This document shows positions 10,985 to 22,816 of a stretch of DNA of 64,000 nt, piece by piece; position 1 is the stretch's first letter, and every line of letters begins with the position of its first letter. The position numbers and the translations under genes are program-made. Source of the DNA: Eutrigla gurnardus (Eukaryota; Chordata; Actinopteri; Perciformes; Triglidae); assembly GCA_963514095.1 (NCBI GenBank), contig OY741285.1, positions 3,346,375 through 3,410,374 of the forward strand, in the 5' to 3' direction. A model generated the notes under the pieces. It was not told where the DNA came from, did no database searches, and saw only the letters and a list, made by a program, of their open reading frames with translations.

Positions 10985-12744
10985 TTGGAGTGAGATTTTG
11001 TCGAATCAAGATAAATCCTTCCATATTAACAAATCATGGCCGTAAAACATTTGTGGCACTGGAACCGTTTCAAACTGTTCCATATTTATTTTAGCAGAGC
11101 AGGCAGCTGTCTGTGGTAAATCAGTTGCACTGCTGAACTCTGCCGTGTTGTCACGTCTGCTCTCATCCTCTTCTCTCCCATTGTGAAGGACAGTTGGAAT
11201 CGGCTTCATGAATAGTGATGCCGTCACTGGCGGCCATTGCTTTGTCTGCAGCGCTGCGTATCCCATTAGGTCCCTTTAGCACTCTCAGGTCCAATCGGGA
11301 CGGCTGATTGACTTTAATTGGAGAGTGAGGAAAAAAACAGAATAAAGGAGGGAAAGAAAAGAAAAAGAATAACAATTAAATTGCAATGGACTGGAGAAAC
11401 AAAGTTGAAAACTCCTACCAGCAGTGACTTGCATCTGTAATTGGTGTACGGTGCTTGGTGGGATGTAGAATGTGTGTAAAACCGACCTCCGACTGTGGAA
11501 GCTCTTATCCGTACCGTCTTCCCTCGAGTTCCTTCATGTACTCTTTACAGCTTTATGGGTTTTGATTTACCGTCGGGGGGAAAAAAATCCTTAAAAATTC
11601 TATAGGGAAGGTTGGAGTAAGAATGAGTGAAGGAGCTGTCTTCACGGTGACCTCTGTGAAAACAATAAAATAAAGAGATAATGCTGACGGGGTCATATTT
11701 CTGCAGTTGTTTTCTCCTTTTCTTGCCCTCCTTCTTCCTCAGGAAAATCAAACACATGACAACTTTATTAACCTGAGACTGATTTATTCAGTGATGCACT
11801 TCATTTTGGAAATGGATGCTTGTTTTTTAAAAGGACAGGAACACTATCACTCTTTTAGATTGTTTTTTTGCGCTGCTGCATTTTCTCGCAGACCTCCGCC
11901 TCTTCCTCTCCCTCTGTCTCGCTTGTCGTTACTTCTGAAAAAGGCGGATGGCGGGGATAAATCCGGGAGGTTGTCATAAAGGTGCTTTTACCTTGTTCTT
12001 TCCCAGACCTAAGGAGTTGAGTACCTACTCCATCAAACTGATTACCCAGGCAAAGTACGCTGAGCTTACACTCCATTTGACCCACTCCGAACTACATCTG
12101 AGGGTCTTCAAACAACCACAGAAGTCTTCTGTGGTGGAGTTGGAGAAACAACCCGTAGTGATGCATGACCCCGTACACTATACAGCTGCTGTTCCCTTAA
12201 GAGTGCACTTTGTACGCTGTTGACAAAGTGTGCAGAAGCGTCTCATTAACCTGAAAGCTGAAGCGGTGGCATCGCCACGCCGTTAACGCTACCGGGTTGG
12301 ATTGTGTCAAGATGGGCCGGGTTCCTTCACCAAACCCCCTCACCCCGCACACACACACACCTTCAAAGGCTAACCTGACAGGGCAAAGATGAAAGGCAGA
12401 GGGAGTAGGAGGCAGTGGGAGGTGTAGGGGAGGCAATGAGCGCTGGGTGAAAGGTGTGGCAGGCTGTACGAAGAGTGGGGAATTAAAAATGAAGAGAGCT
12501 GGGCATGTGGGGGGGGAGGTGTGTGTGAAGGAACGCAACAGGGGGTTGAGTATGAGGTGTCAAACGATTCAGCACACTTAACGTCAAACGCCTCACTAGC
12601 TTCTACTTAAGATGTCTGACATCCAACCAAACCGCTGAATATGTGGCAACAATTTACATAGACTCACAATATAGACACAGACGTTACACACAGGTGATGT
12701 AGTGCCTTGACAGGGTGTGTGTGTGTGTGTAAATGTGGGGGGTC
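10985..12744. other. Non-coding stretch
   Basis: It holds a GT run at 12714-12730 and a G-rich patch near 12510. The opposing frames at 11855-12085, 11948-12223 and 12197-12538 show no recognised domain. No RNA gene was seen. Confidence 0.5.
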
Positions 12745-13012
12745 TATGTAGATCATAGACTGTATCTATGAAATAGACGTATGGCGACGCCACCCATTGC
12801 TTTGTTTACTCCGCTTCTGAAGCGTTGAGGTTGAGATCTTGGATTTTTTGCAACTAGTGAAGGAAGTGACCATATTTGGACTGTGGAGGAGCCACGGGTG
12901 GATCTGATGAACACAAAGTGACCTGTCAATCAGAAGGTAGCCACGCCCTAAAGCAATTCTATTCAACTGGATAGGCCCACCTATCAAGCTTGACCGGATC
13001 GCCGACCAGATC
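12745..13012 (+). mobile_element. Family R dispersed repeat, 5' part
   Basis: It starts with catagactgtatctatgaaa, continues with cgacgccacccattg, gaagtgaccatatttggact, and gacctgtcaatcagaaggta followed by gccacgccctaaagc. These segments recur on the minus strand near 5.8 and 28.7 kb and on the plus strand near 31.3 and 53.8 kb. The 3' half is absent directly downstream; a separate 3' half lies at 13540-13810. Confidence 0.75.
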
Positions 13013-13539
13013 TGTTTTAAAATGAACTTTAAATCCCGTAAATAACAGATTTTTTGGGACAATTAATCCTTCATTTTCTCACACAGCGACAAACAAATGC
13101 ATAACTGAAATATAAACAAAATATACACAAATGTATTATATTGGTATTCATTCCTGTGCAGAGATCAGAGTCATCTCAGACAGCGACTTCTCTCCTCTTC
13201 GACCGTCTCAGTCTCTGTAGCTCGGGAACTTTCTCTCAATAAACCATTCTCGATGCATAGTTGGTTTTTATAGCAGCTTCAATCTAACTAATTATCACAA
13301 GTGCAGCTGTTTCTTGACTTCATCTAAAATTGGTGTAGAGTTTCAGGAAATTTGTTTTAAATTACAATATTTTTTCATTATCCCTCATGGCCCGGGGTAA
13401 GCAGCATAGATCTTCATGGTCCAATGTTTTGAAGGAAGATATGTGTAATATCTGGAGTCAGAAATGAACCCATAAACACAAACGCTGCACCAGAAAGGCG
13501 TCGAGTGGATCAAATCGAGTCCCTTAGCTTTCTGAAAAT

Positions 13540-13812
13540 GTGGCCCACCTGAACAATATATTTGAATAGCCCCGCCCTAAAGAATCCCAGTTTTATGGTG
13601 TATTTGACTCTAAATGGACCATAATGTACTAAATGAACATCATGCTGGATTGAAGAAGACTTGAAACTAGAGATTGAGACCATAAACTCATGTTTACAAT
13701 GTTTACTGAGATAATACATCAAGAGACAAGTCGGGTCATTTTCTCATAGAGATCCATGCAGAGGATATCGCCCCCTGATGGCCAGTAGAGAGAATGCAGG
13801 CCACGACAAGGC
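13540..13812 (+). mobile_element. Family R dispersed repeat, central and 3' part
   Basis: Near-identical to 31345-31560 over gactctaaatggaccataat, aacatcatgctggattgaag and tcatgtttacaatgtttact. It contains the CTCF-like box at 13769-13785 and ends soon after, lacking the cttcacttttcag tail. It is probably part of the same original insertion as 12745-13012, separated by about 530 bp of other sequence. Confidence 0.82.
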
Positions 13813-15110
13813 CGCCCCGTTTCAAAGACTCCTTCAAACGCGGCTTTCTTTTCCCCGGTTTTGGAGGATCCTGAATGATGGATCCTTCACGGCCCCAACT
13901 TATCCCGAGATTCATTGCGCGTCGGCGATGATTGGATTTTAATCAAGATGGCAACTGTGAGCGGATCAGCAGCGGGAGATGCGGCAGAAAATTCACTCTG
14001 GTCTGAAATAGATCATGTTGCCGATGGCGCCGGCGGGGTGAAGCACGTCGTTCATCATAATATAAAAATAAGAAAAATAAAATATGATCCCTGGCTCTTT
14101 TTTAATCATATAACATTAGTTACCTGTTTGATGCTTTTTTTGTCAACTGGAGCTGGTTGCTAGGCGATGGTAGCGGCAAATACTGCAATTCCATCTTCCT
14201 GAACCCCTCTGGGAAGTGACGCACCATTTAGCATCAACATTTAGCAACTATGTGAACACAATGTGGCTGGCAAGTCAGCAGGGTTTATTGTTGTCCAACA
14301 CCAAACGTACAAACCGGCTCATTCAAACACAAGCAGCAGCTTTAGTCAGTCAGTTATTCCAACTTTTCCATCAATGTCAGCCAAGGAAAAGCTCAACTTT
14401 TCCTTCTGGAACTATGCTAAAATAAAATGGTTGTATAATCGTTGATCCTCCAACTTTTGACATTTGAGACCCCCGCTGTGGCCCTGAACCCCCTGCTGTG
14501 ACGCCCCATCAGCACCTCAGGCGCCACACACCTAAAAAAAAAAAGCTCTTTCAGAGCAAGTTCTTAGTATCACCGCTATTTTAACCATTTTATGCAAACT
14601 TTATCGGCAGCGGCGCACATTTGGCTCATAAACAGGGCGGGCACATCACACGAGAAGTTCAGTAAACGGTTGAAATGACACTTCAATTTCAGAACACATT
14701 TTCTCCCCAAGTTAACGTTTTAGAGCATAACGCAGCACTTACCACAGTAATTATCATGTGTAGCACACACACACATTTTCTCTGCTCAAAACGTCTGCCT
14801 CTGATCCTTGGAGTTTGATCAGATTCTGCAGAAAGCTTATGTCACATTCTGAAGCTTTTCTATCCAAAAAGCCAGTCAGGGCACCTGTTAGTAAGATGTT
14901 TCATCCCACAGCAAGACATGTTATATACGATTGTCATGTGTCTTCGTCAGTCGGATGATTAGTCAATGTGTTTGGGGCATATTGTCCCCTGTGTCCTACT
15001 GAATTTTTAGATGATTTTTGTTGCATTAGTTGCTTTTTTTAAAGAAGTGATCCAGAGGAAAAGGAGAGGAGAAGGAACAAATAACCTGGCTGGATAGCCA
15101 ACATGGTTCC
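13813..15110. other. Non-coding stretch, nothing firmly recognised
   Basis: Short A runs and one small CA run near 14766. The frames at 13915-14163 and 14216-14445 lack recognisable domains. Confidence 0.5.
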
Positions 15111-15114
15111 ACAT

Positions 15115-15345
15115 GCCTATCATTAGATGTTGTACAGGCAAAGGCATCACACATTGGTTTGTGGACTGAAGCCTCGAGGTCCACCTTTTTGTCTGTTGCC
15201 ATCTTGGTTGTGTTTTCAACAGACACAAGAGGGTGGAGTGAACTACAACCGGACGCTGAATCAAGGTGTCTTAACACCAAAAAAGCTAAGCCCATTTTTT
15301 GTTGCGCTATTGCAAACGAAGTCAATGGCTAAAACCTTATGTCTT
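15115..15345 (+). mobile_element. Family R-type repeat, 5' region
   Basis: The text cacacattggtttgtggact, gaagcctcgaggt, gttgccatcttggttgtg, agagggtggagt and gacgctgaatcaaggtg parallels 31140-31225 (gaagcctcaaa, gccatcttggtgacatgaga, gggtggagct, aacgctgaat). This is the region upstream of the segments seen at 31.3 kb. Confidence 0.65.
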
Positions 15346-15562
15346 CTATCTTTCCTGTGAGAAAAGTGGCTCCACATTAGAAACACTCATCAAGTTTGCC
15401 ATTTTCTAAACTGAGCTCAAACTGATGTCAATTAAATTAATGAAAGGCAGCAAACTATAGTATTGTTTATATTTGTTCGAGCCTAAAACCCCAAATGGCC
15501 CGCGTAACCTTTTCCTCACTAAAGTCTTGCATGGATGGATCAGTCCACTTGCACTGCAGACA

Positions 15563-15564
<2 letters not shown>

Positions 15565-15653
<89 letters not shown>
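15565..15653. repeat. (CA)n microsatellite, 89 bp
   Basis: An uninterrupted CA run of about 44 units. It produces open frames of His-Thr or Val-Cys repeats on both strands, which are not genes. Confidence 0.98.
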
Positions 15654-15655
<2 letters not shown>

Positions 15656-16545
15656 TGTGCATGTTGTTGTATCTCAGGCCTTGCAGGCGCTTCTCTAAAC
15701 AGCCCCAACCCAAACCTCATTAACAGACAACTGCATCCACAACATTTGGTGCTTGTGCAATAACTTGTAAACACATTAAAAATGTAATTGCACCTACAGG
15801 CTTTGGAGCTGCGATGGAGCATTTTAATTCACAGGCCTACCAACTTCTATTAACGAGCACCGTCACCTCTAAAAACGGCCCTGAAAACGAATATTTGAAT
15901 ATTTTCAATAAATGCAAGACCTTGCCAATGTGGACGATTAATATGTTGTTGGGAACTATTTTGACTGAAAAAGCCCAATGTCATATGTTTGTATGAGTCA
16001 ACATCAAGAGGAGAGGAAAATATTTTTGTGAAAAACTAATGAACGGACATGAAATGTTCACATGCAAATGAATAACAAAATCCTCCAGACGTAAACAAAT
16101 GATAACTTAATAATGCGCTCTCTGTGATCCTACTAGCATTTATTAAAAAAAAGTTTAAAAAAGTAGTAAATTGTCCCTAATAAATGCACAATTTCCTCCT
16201 GTCTGAGTATTGTCTGCCAAAAACGTTTATTACTGAGCCTTTTTTAAAGATGAAACTATGCATCTGTAAACTGTCTTTTAAAGATATTAATCTCCCATAA
16301 TCCTTAAGAATTACTACAATATAAAACGATTCAGTACCTTGCATTTTAAGTTCCTGGGCAAAGATTCATTGTCGGTGGAGAGAAGTAAAGGTGTGGGGGC
16401 TGACCTTCAAGAAGAGACACTCAAGTTTATGTCCCGACATAATAACCAAGGTTGTTCCTTAACTTTAACCAAGTGTTTGAGTCTTCTTACCCATGGATGG
16501 ATTACTGAAGAGGTCTACCTCTGGTCTTCACCCACAGGAGGATTA
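15654..16545. other. Non-coding stretch, nothing recognised
   Basis: AT-rich DNA with short A/T runs. No exon, RNA gene or dispersed repeat was recognised. Confidence 0.5.
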
Positions 16546-16850
16546 TAAAAACAAACTACAACAAAGAGACACAGAATGACTACAAAGAGACCCCAAAAGA
16601 CCATAAATACAACAAGAGATTCACAAAATGACGATAAAGACACACAAAACAACTGTAGAGATTCAAATAACTATAAAGAGACAAAATGAAGCACAAACGA
16701 CCAAAATGACACAACATAATAAAGGACATATTGACTACACACACAGACACACAAAACAACTATATAAAGACACAAAATCCCCCCAAAAGTCACAAAATAA
16801 CCCAAGAAGTCACAAAATGACCAAAAGGACCCAAAACACCAACACATATA
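16546..16850 (+). repeat. Degenerate ACAAA-rich minisatellite
   Basis: Words such as cacaaaatgac, acaaagagac and acacaaaacaac recur every 18-22 bp with much decay. This resembles a teleost-type degenerate tandem repeat with consensus near cacaaaatgaccacaaagag (from memory). The + strand is almost devoid of T-rich words, a strong strand asymmetry. Confidence 0.7.
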
Positions 16851-18225
16851 AATAATAATATACACACATTTACTATAAACTTACATAAAACAGCCAGAAA
16901 GCCCATTATGTAAGCAGTTAGCTTTATTAATTCATATTGCATGTCCTTGTATGGTTGTTATTTTAAGGGAGATTTCCAAATCATCATCGGAGCACAGCTC
17001 ATGTTCAGTATTTTATCATCCCAACATGTATTGTTATTGAAAAATGGCTTTAATGTGCCTTTGTTATTTGTGAACCATCATTTTCTGGTATATTTAAATA
17101 TTTGAAATGAACCTACAGTGATTAAACGGCCCTGAGGGCAATTTTTCCATTAACTACATAACACTCCTGCATGGACGTTTTCCAAATTTGCCCTATGTAT
17201 TCATATTGATGAAACGGGACACTGGTGAATTAAGTGTTTTCAGTGTCGTTTAAATCATCAGACACACAGAAGGAATGCACAAGCTGTAATATCGCTCCTT
17301 TGATCCCTCGTCGTTGAGGCTGCATTCAATAAACATTTCAATTCATTATGTTGTTCAAACCATAAAAAGTCCTACTTATACTTTGCATTAAATGTATTAA
17401 ATACTTGCATCGTTGAGAAAAAAAAAAAAAAGCTGTTGCAGCAGTCCATAACTAATGGATGTTAAGTGCAAAAAGTCTGGGAGGCATTATTCATCATGAG
17501 GCCCAGTGTGTGTGAGAGTTTATGTAGCAGCTTCACAGCTCTTCTGTTGGTTTCCTGAGGTCACGACGAAGGGGACCAGAATGCAATCTGACTGAATGGA
17601 AATGTGACCCAGCAAGCGACCTCTCAACCGTGGCGCTCATGTACCAGCACACTGATATTAACTATAATAATTGAGAACAGCGAACTCTGACCTCGTAGCG
17701 TTGTTAAATATTTTACAATTTGTTCCAGCTACTCCAACATGTGGGCAGAGAGTGTGAAAGACTGGGAAGGGAGGAAGACGGTGGGAATCGGAGTGTAGGG
17801 AATGAGGACGAGCTAAGCTTAAGACTAAAACAGTGGCCAATGGAAAAAAAACACATTGTTATAGTGAGATATGTTTCATATTGTAGCCTGTAGAGAGAAA
17901 GGCAAAAGAAAGAGCTCTCACACTTCTGAAAATACACTATTCCTTCAGCTGAGTTGTAAGAGAAAGTCTGCTATACCTTTTTGTTACATGGATCTATTGA
18001 ATCACATTTATGGCTTTGTGTGTTCACATGTCCACGTGCCATGAAAGAGATTTGATGCCCGATATTTATACTGGAATGAACATGTGGTGCAAAGAATAGC
18101 TTGTTCATTCATTTAAATGGGAAAACACATACAAGTTCAGTTAATGCTAATATTTGCCAAATGTGGACAAGCATGCAATTATCTACAGTATGAAGATTAA
18201 TTGTACATACACACATGATTTATGA
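16851..18225. other. Non-coding stretch, AT-rich
   Basis: It contains an A run at about 17418-17431. No gene or dispersed repeat was recognised. The frames at 17658-17937 (-) are short and Ser/Leu-rich. Confidence 0.5.
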
Positions 18226-18227
18226 CT

Positions 18228-18365
18228 TTTGGGGACATTACATTGACATTAATTTACTGGAGACTGAACCTAACCTTACTCTAAACCAAGTCTTCACCCT
18301 GAAATGAAATGTTCTGGGTTTTGGGGACGTGGTGAGTTTTGTCCCCACATAGCAGATAAAACACG

Positions 18366-18367
<2 letters not shown>
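18228..18367 (+). mobile_element. Dispersed repeat attached to a CA array (copy 1)
   Basis: The stretch cctaaccttactctaaacca followed by agtcttcaccctgaaatg matches 27008-27050 (cctaaccttaaaccaagtcc, tcaccctaaaatg). Both copies carry tgtccccac words and abut CA microsatellites. I recognise it as a common fish repeat that travels with (CA)n, but I cannot name its class. Confidence 0.65.

Positions 18368-18451
<84 letters not shown>
18368..18451. repeat. (CA)n microsatellite, 84 bp
   Basis: An uninterrupted CA run directly joined to the dispersed repeat on its left. Confidence 0.98.
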
Positions 18452-18549
18452 GGATGCCAATCTTGCACACAGCTTAGTCAGCCCACACTCTCTGGGGTAA
18501 CAGGGGGTCTTACACTGGGCCTTGGCTGGCAGTTAGAGACATGTGGAGG

Positions 18550-18551
<2 letters not shown>

Positions 18552-18588
<37 letters not shown>
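18552..18588. repeat. (AC)n microsatellite
   Basis: A run of about 18 AC units, part of the dense cluster at 18.37-19.31 kb. Confidence 0.97.
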
Positions 18589-18589
<1 letters not shown>

Positions 18590-18763
18590 TTGAAGTCACT
18601 CCCCGCACAGTGCACAGATGGACACATGGACAGACCTTCAGTGACCAACAGTCTCCAAGGACAAACTGATGGCCCATTCACAGCCACGTTCACAGACACA
18701 CACACGCCTCAAACACACGCTTACACACGGACACACTGACCAAGTGGGTTTGTTTAGGGTCAT

Positions 18764-18814
18764 GGTGTGTGTGTGTTTGTGTGTGTGTATGTGTGTGTGT
18801 GTGTATGTGTGTGT
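18764..18814. repeat. Interrupted (GT)n microsatellite
   Basis: GT units with TTTGT and TATGT interruptions, opposite in strand sense to its neighbours. Confidence 0.93.
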
Positions 18815-18936
18815 AGATGCTTTACACATGGACTTGCAGTGCCATTAGGAGACATAAGGGGACATGGCATCATTAATAATACAGCCAACAGCCTGCTCCA
18901 AGGGCCTGGGTTCAACATTAACAAGCTGCCAGCCTG

Positions 18937-18937
<1 letters not shown>

Positions 18938-18970
<33 letters not shown>
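18938..18970. repeat. (CA)n microsatellite
   Basis: An uninterrupted run of about 16 units. Confidence 0.96.
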
Positions 18971-18972
<2 letters not shown>

Positions 18973-19079
18973 ACAAACTGACTTACGACACGTTCTTAAC
19001 GTCGCCTTACCTGACACAGCTCGGCATGGGATTTAGACGTCTTTTTTTTTTTCGTCTTACATTCAAACACACTGTCTGT

Positions 19080-19101
19080 ACACACACACACACACACACA
19101 C
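19080..19101. repeat. (CA)n microsatellite, short
   Basis: An uninterrupted run of 11 units in the same cluster. Confidence 0.93.
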
Positions 19102-19270
19102 CGCCACACTCCCACAGGCAACAGATGGTATTGTGGGCGTCAGGTACAGTAGCAGCCTCCTGACACCCCAAACAGCTGTTACCATTACAGCATGCTAATT
19201 GCCATCAATCAAGAAAGCACCTCGGTGCATTCATAGGTGAGCTTGATACAGTTGTTTCTTCTCTCTCTCC

Positions 19271-19272
<2 letters not shown>

Positions 19273-19309
<37 letters not shown>
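19273..19309. repeat. (GT)n microsatellite
   Basis: An uninterrupted run of about 18 units preceded by a short CT run. Confidence 0.96.
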
Positions 19310-19311
<2 letters not shown>

Positions 19312-20050
19312 GGTGTAAGACAGAAATAGAAAAGGCAAAGGCAGAGTTTTCCCCCTCATTACCTAAACCCAAAATGATGTCCTCTCCCTCCTCTTCTGGA
19401 GGGAAGAAACCCCTCTGATGAATAATGAAGACAACAGGAACAGAGACAACGAGATCCATATCATTGCATGTCTTCCCTGCGCTCATTAGTGTCTGTCTGC
19501 ATGTGTGTCTGTGGCCAGTGTTACATTTTTTATTAAAGTGAGTGGAGGTTTAGGGGGGGTGTTAGCACACTGCTGTGGAGTGCGAATTAGTATTTATCAG
19601 CAAGCGGCTGCACATAGAGTTTGATTTGTGCGGGCTGACTGGGATCGATGGTCTGAAACGAGCCTGTCGATGTGGGTCAGACTGTACATGGTCATATTGA
19701 TACGGTTGCAAACAAGTAAAAAATCTGGTTCAATAGTCCCTGGTGGTTTTGGAGACTGGTTGCGCAAGAGCCATGCTACATGGCAACGTTCATTATTTCA
19801 GTTGGCGTGATACGTGGGGACCAACTGGACCTTGAAAGCAACGGGAAGTGTGCAGGGTTTGTATTTGTTTGGTTTTCTGTTGCTCCCTGGCTGTTCAGGC
19901 TTGTTTTGATGCTGATCTCAGAGCTGTTAAAGCAATGCAGGGGGAAAAAAATATGTTATAGACCTTCAACGTTTTCAGGCCGAGGACCCCTTGGCTGATA
20001 GCGACCCGGTGGAGAGACCCCCTATTACATATCGTATAAAATTGTTTTCC
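19310..20050. other. Non-coding stretch; possible repeat at its right end
   Basis: Positions 19960-20045 (caacgttttcaggccgagga, then ccccttggctgatag) resemble a dispersed fish repeat known to me only vaguely. Nothing else was recognised. Confidence 0.4.
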
Positions 20051-20054
20051 TTAA

Positions 20055-20638
20055 AGTCCCAGTCGGCAAGTCCGGCGGATCGAGGGCACTCTGTCAGATT
20101 TTGAATGTTTCCAACTCTCACGCTCCTCCCCCACGACCACCGAGCTCCTCCCCCTCGACCACCGAGCTCCTCCCCCACGACCACCGAGCTCCTCCCCCTC
20201 GACTTCGTGCCCTTTGAACTCACTTAGAACTTTGAAACGCGGGTCCGATGTTGACTCTGGTTTTATCACGGGCACCGTTGCCATCTTTCTTTTTTTCCTT
20301 CTTTTCTACCGGTGTTTTCTTCTCCTTGGTTGTTTTGGACCTCCTCGTTTCGCTTTTTAACGAGGAATTGGAAGCTTGTTGCTACTTCCCTGCACCTCCC
20401 CCCTGTGATAGTGGAACGACCTGAGAGGGGAGGGGCTCTGTGTGTGCACAAACGCAGCCCTGCGTGCTGATTGGACAGGATGATCCGGGCGCTGTCGGAT
20501 CTTTGCAAAACAAACAACAGGCTCTACGTGCACGTAGAGGCACGCTTTTTTTTCTAAAACCCGATTATTTATGTTGTTCTATCGGAGCAAAGTGTCGGCT
20601 TCAGTGAATATGATCAAAAAAATGTGACGACTGGGACT
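20055..20638. mobile_element. 584-bp TTAA-target element with 11-bp terminal inverted repeats
   Basis: The left end reads TTAA (20051-20054) then AGTCCCAGTCG. The right end is the inverted copy of AGTCCCAGTCG followed by TTAA (20639-20642). The 11-bp ends match perfectly, after which the two sides diverge. There is no transposase frame inside, so it is a non-autonomous element of a TTAA-target superfamily such as piggyBac or Kolobok (inference). It contains the 22-bp minisatellite at 20123-20204. The tips differ from those of the element at 10415-10944, so the two are different families. Confidence 0.72.
20123..20204. repeat. 22-bp minisatellite, about 3.7 units
   Basis: The unit is ctcctcccccacgaccaccg plus ag, alternating between cccccacgacc and ccccctcgacc forms, which suggests a 44-bp dimer. 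On the minus strand it reads as Gly/Arg-rich frames of no coding value. Confidence 0.92.
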
Positions 20639-20642
20639 TTAA

Positions 20643-22762
20643 GAAAGCGGGCCAATAATAATGTGTACTGCAGCCTACAGTGTCATGTATAACAGTACTT
20701 TGGTGTATTTTTGGACATCTTTTGGTAGAAACAAGCAGTGATACCTTAATGGTGATAGAGCTGGACATCTTCACCTGTGATTTCCTAGAAGTCCTGGCAG
20801 TAGGACTGCTGTGATGGCCACGAGACCAGTGGCTCAGCTCCATCTATAGCAGGTTGCATTATTGGCCCTCCTCCTCCTCCTCGGTTGGAGCACTCGAGGC
20901 TAATGGCAGCGAGGGACATAAAACCCCCGTCTTCGCAGCTTTCCCCATCACCGCCGTGGCCGGGAGTCCCACAGCAGCGGGTTTCTCCATCTCACGAGAG
21001 GAATGCGCGATGCTCACAGTGATCTCGTGCATTCTCTCCCCGAATGTCGCCCAGAGGTCTCTTCTAAGCCTTTTTCCTCTTCCTCTGATTCCTCGCCTTT
21101 TGAGCACACATGCGGGAAGAGAATCCTAAAAGTCATTCTAGTGGCGCCATAACGCACACGTGCATCATGATTCTCCCGACCACGGTGCAGCTGGGATCCT
21201 CCACCTCCCGGAGATAGACCAGCTGCTCTGGTCCTGGCTGCTTGGGAAAGGGCGGGGCTACCCCCTGAAGTTCCGTGCACTATGCAGGATGCTACAGACC
21301 CTTCTACTGTATCTTGTCGCCGGTATACAAGTTGTATCTAAAAAATTCACCAATTCTATGTTCAGGCGATTTCATCATAGCAGTTGCTGTGACATCACAT
21401 GTAAATCAACACTATACAGCAAAGCATTCTGTCACGAAAACCTGAGTCGACCCGACAGGCTGCTGGAATCAATGTCTGAAGTTCATCACTTCCTGGCAAT
21501 AAAGTGGAAAGCTTTTTCCAACACCCCCCACCCCCTCCTCGCTCTCCAGCCAAACACTTTTTCACACCGCTGCTTGCCAATCCTGACCCCTCGGACTCCT
21601 GATTGAGAATTTCAGCCTGCAGAATCGATACTCTAATCTTCCTCCTCGGCCCACAGCAGATAAGTCTGTCTCATCTCGGGGTACTCTGCCCTCCTCCACT
21701 CGGAGCCCGGCCCCGCTGTCCGTCATCCTCGGGGATAGGTCAAGTCTCTCCTCCCCCCACCCAAAGGACATCCTCACATAAAAGATGACTGGCCGGGAAC
21801 CTTGACTGATGGCTGTTAAGATAAAATGTAATACGCACATAAAACAATTGAATGATACGGGCCATCGTATAAAAATCTTGATATTCATTTGGGAGCCTTT
21901 GGAGGATGGATGATTGGGTTAAACCTTGAATGATGGCGGTTACTGTAAAGTGTGATGTAAAGGCTGCACGGTTGCGTAGTTGATCTTGATATTAATAGTT
22001 ACCATTAATGTGATCTGTGTGTTCAGTAAGGATGTTCTGCCAGGCTCTGGATAGTGTATGAGTACAGGCTATAGCTTGGAAACTGGTGTGTCATGCAAGT
22101 GTGGCAACAATAATGACTCATAACCACAAGATGCATAAAGTTTCTACTATTTAGGGTTCCAGCAAATTTCCTCATTCACAGCTGAAGGGAAGAAAGCACA
22201 AGCAAAAACAGTTTTTTATGCACTTTACTATTTTTCTTTCTAACTCGTCTTCAGATTCATAGAAAGGAAATATCCCAAATATACATTTAGGTGCCTATAA
22301 TGATAATTAACAGATATCACCATACCATTCCATATTGTTAAAGGACATTTGATTGACTATCCGAGCCAGAAATCTCCACTTCAGCAGCAATTAGATACAC
22401 CATACCTTTCTGTTTCATTACTATCTGAATGTTTACATAATGATATATATGTCATTCACAGCCTGACATATACAGCATGTTATTACTAAAGAAGAAAAAT
22501 GGATTATTTTATGATTTATGGAGTCATACAAAGACATATCCAAAAACTTTGACTGTAATATGTCAACAAAATGAAACAGGAAATTTAGAATCTGGGTTTT
22601 TCTCATGTTCAGAAATCTGTTCTGGAAATGCATGTAAATTAGGACATATTTAATAAGATAATGCCTTTTTTGCATATTTAAACATGAAAAAATGTCTTAG
22701 TGTAAGTAATTAACTGTCAACTGTCATTGTTTATGTATGTTCTGCCCTAATGCCTATGCTTA

Positions 22763-22763
<1 letters not shown>
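20643..22763. other. Non-coding stretch; GC-richer part at 20.85-21.75 kb
   Basis: Positions 20870-21260 and 21530-21760 are GC-richer than the surroundings, with frames on both strands (21160-21606 +, 21562-21888 -), but no recognisable domain. 22.2-22.7 kb is AT-rich and featureless. Confidence 0.45.

Positions 22764-22814
<51 letters not shown>
22764..22814. repeat. (AC)n microsatellite, 51 bp
   Basis: An uninterrupted run of about 25 units. Confidence 0.98.
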
Positions 22815-22816
<2 letters not shown>

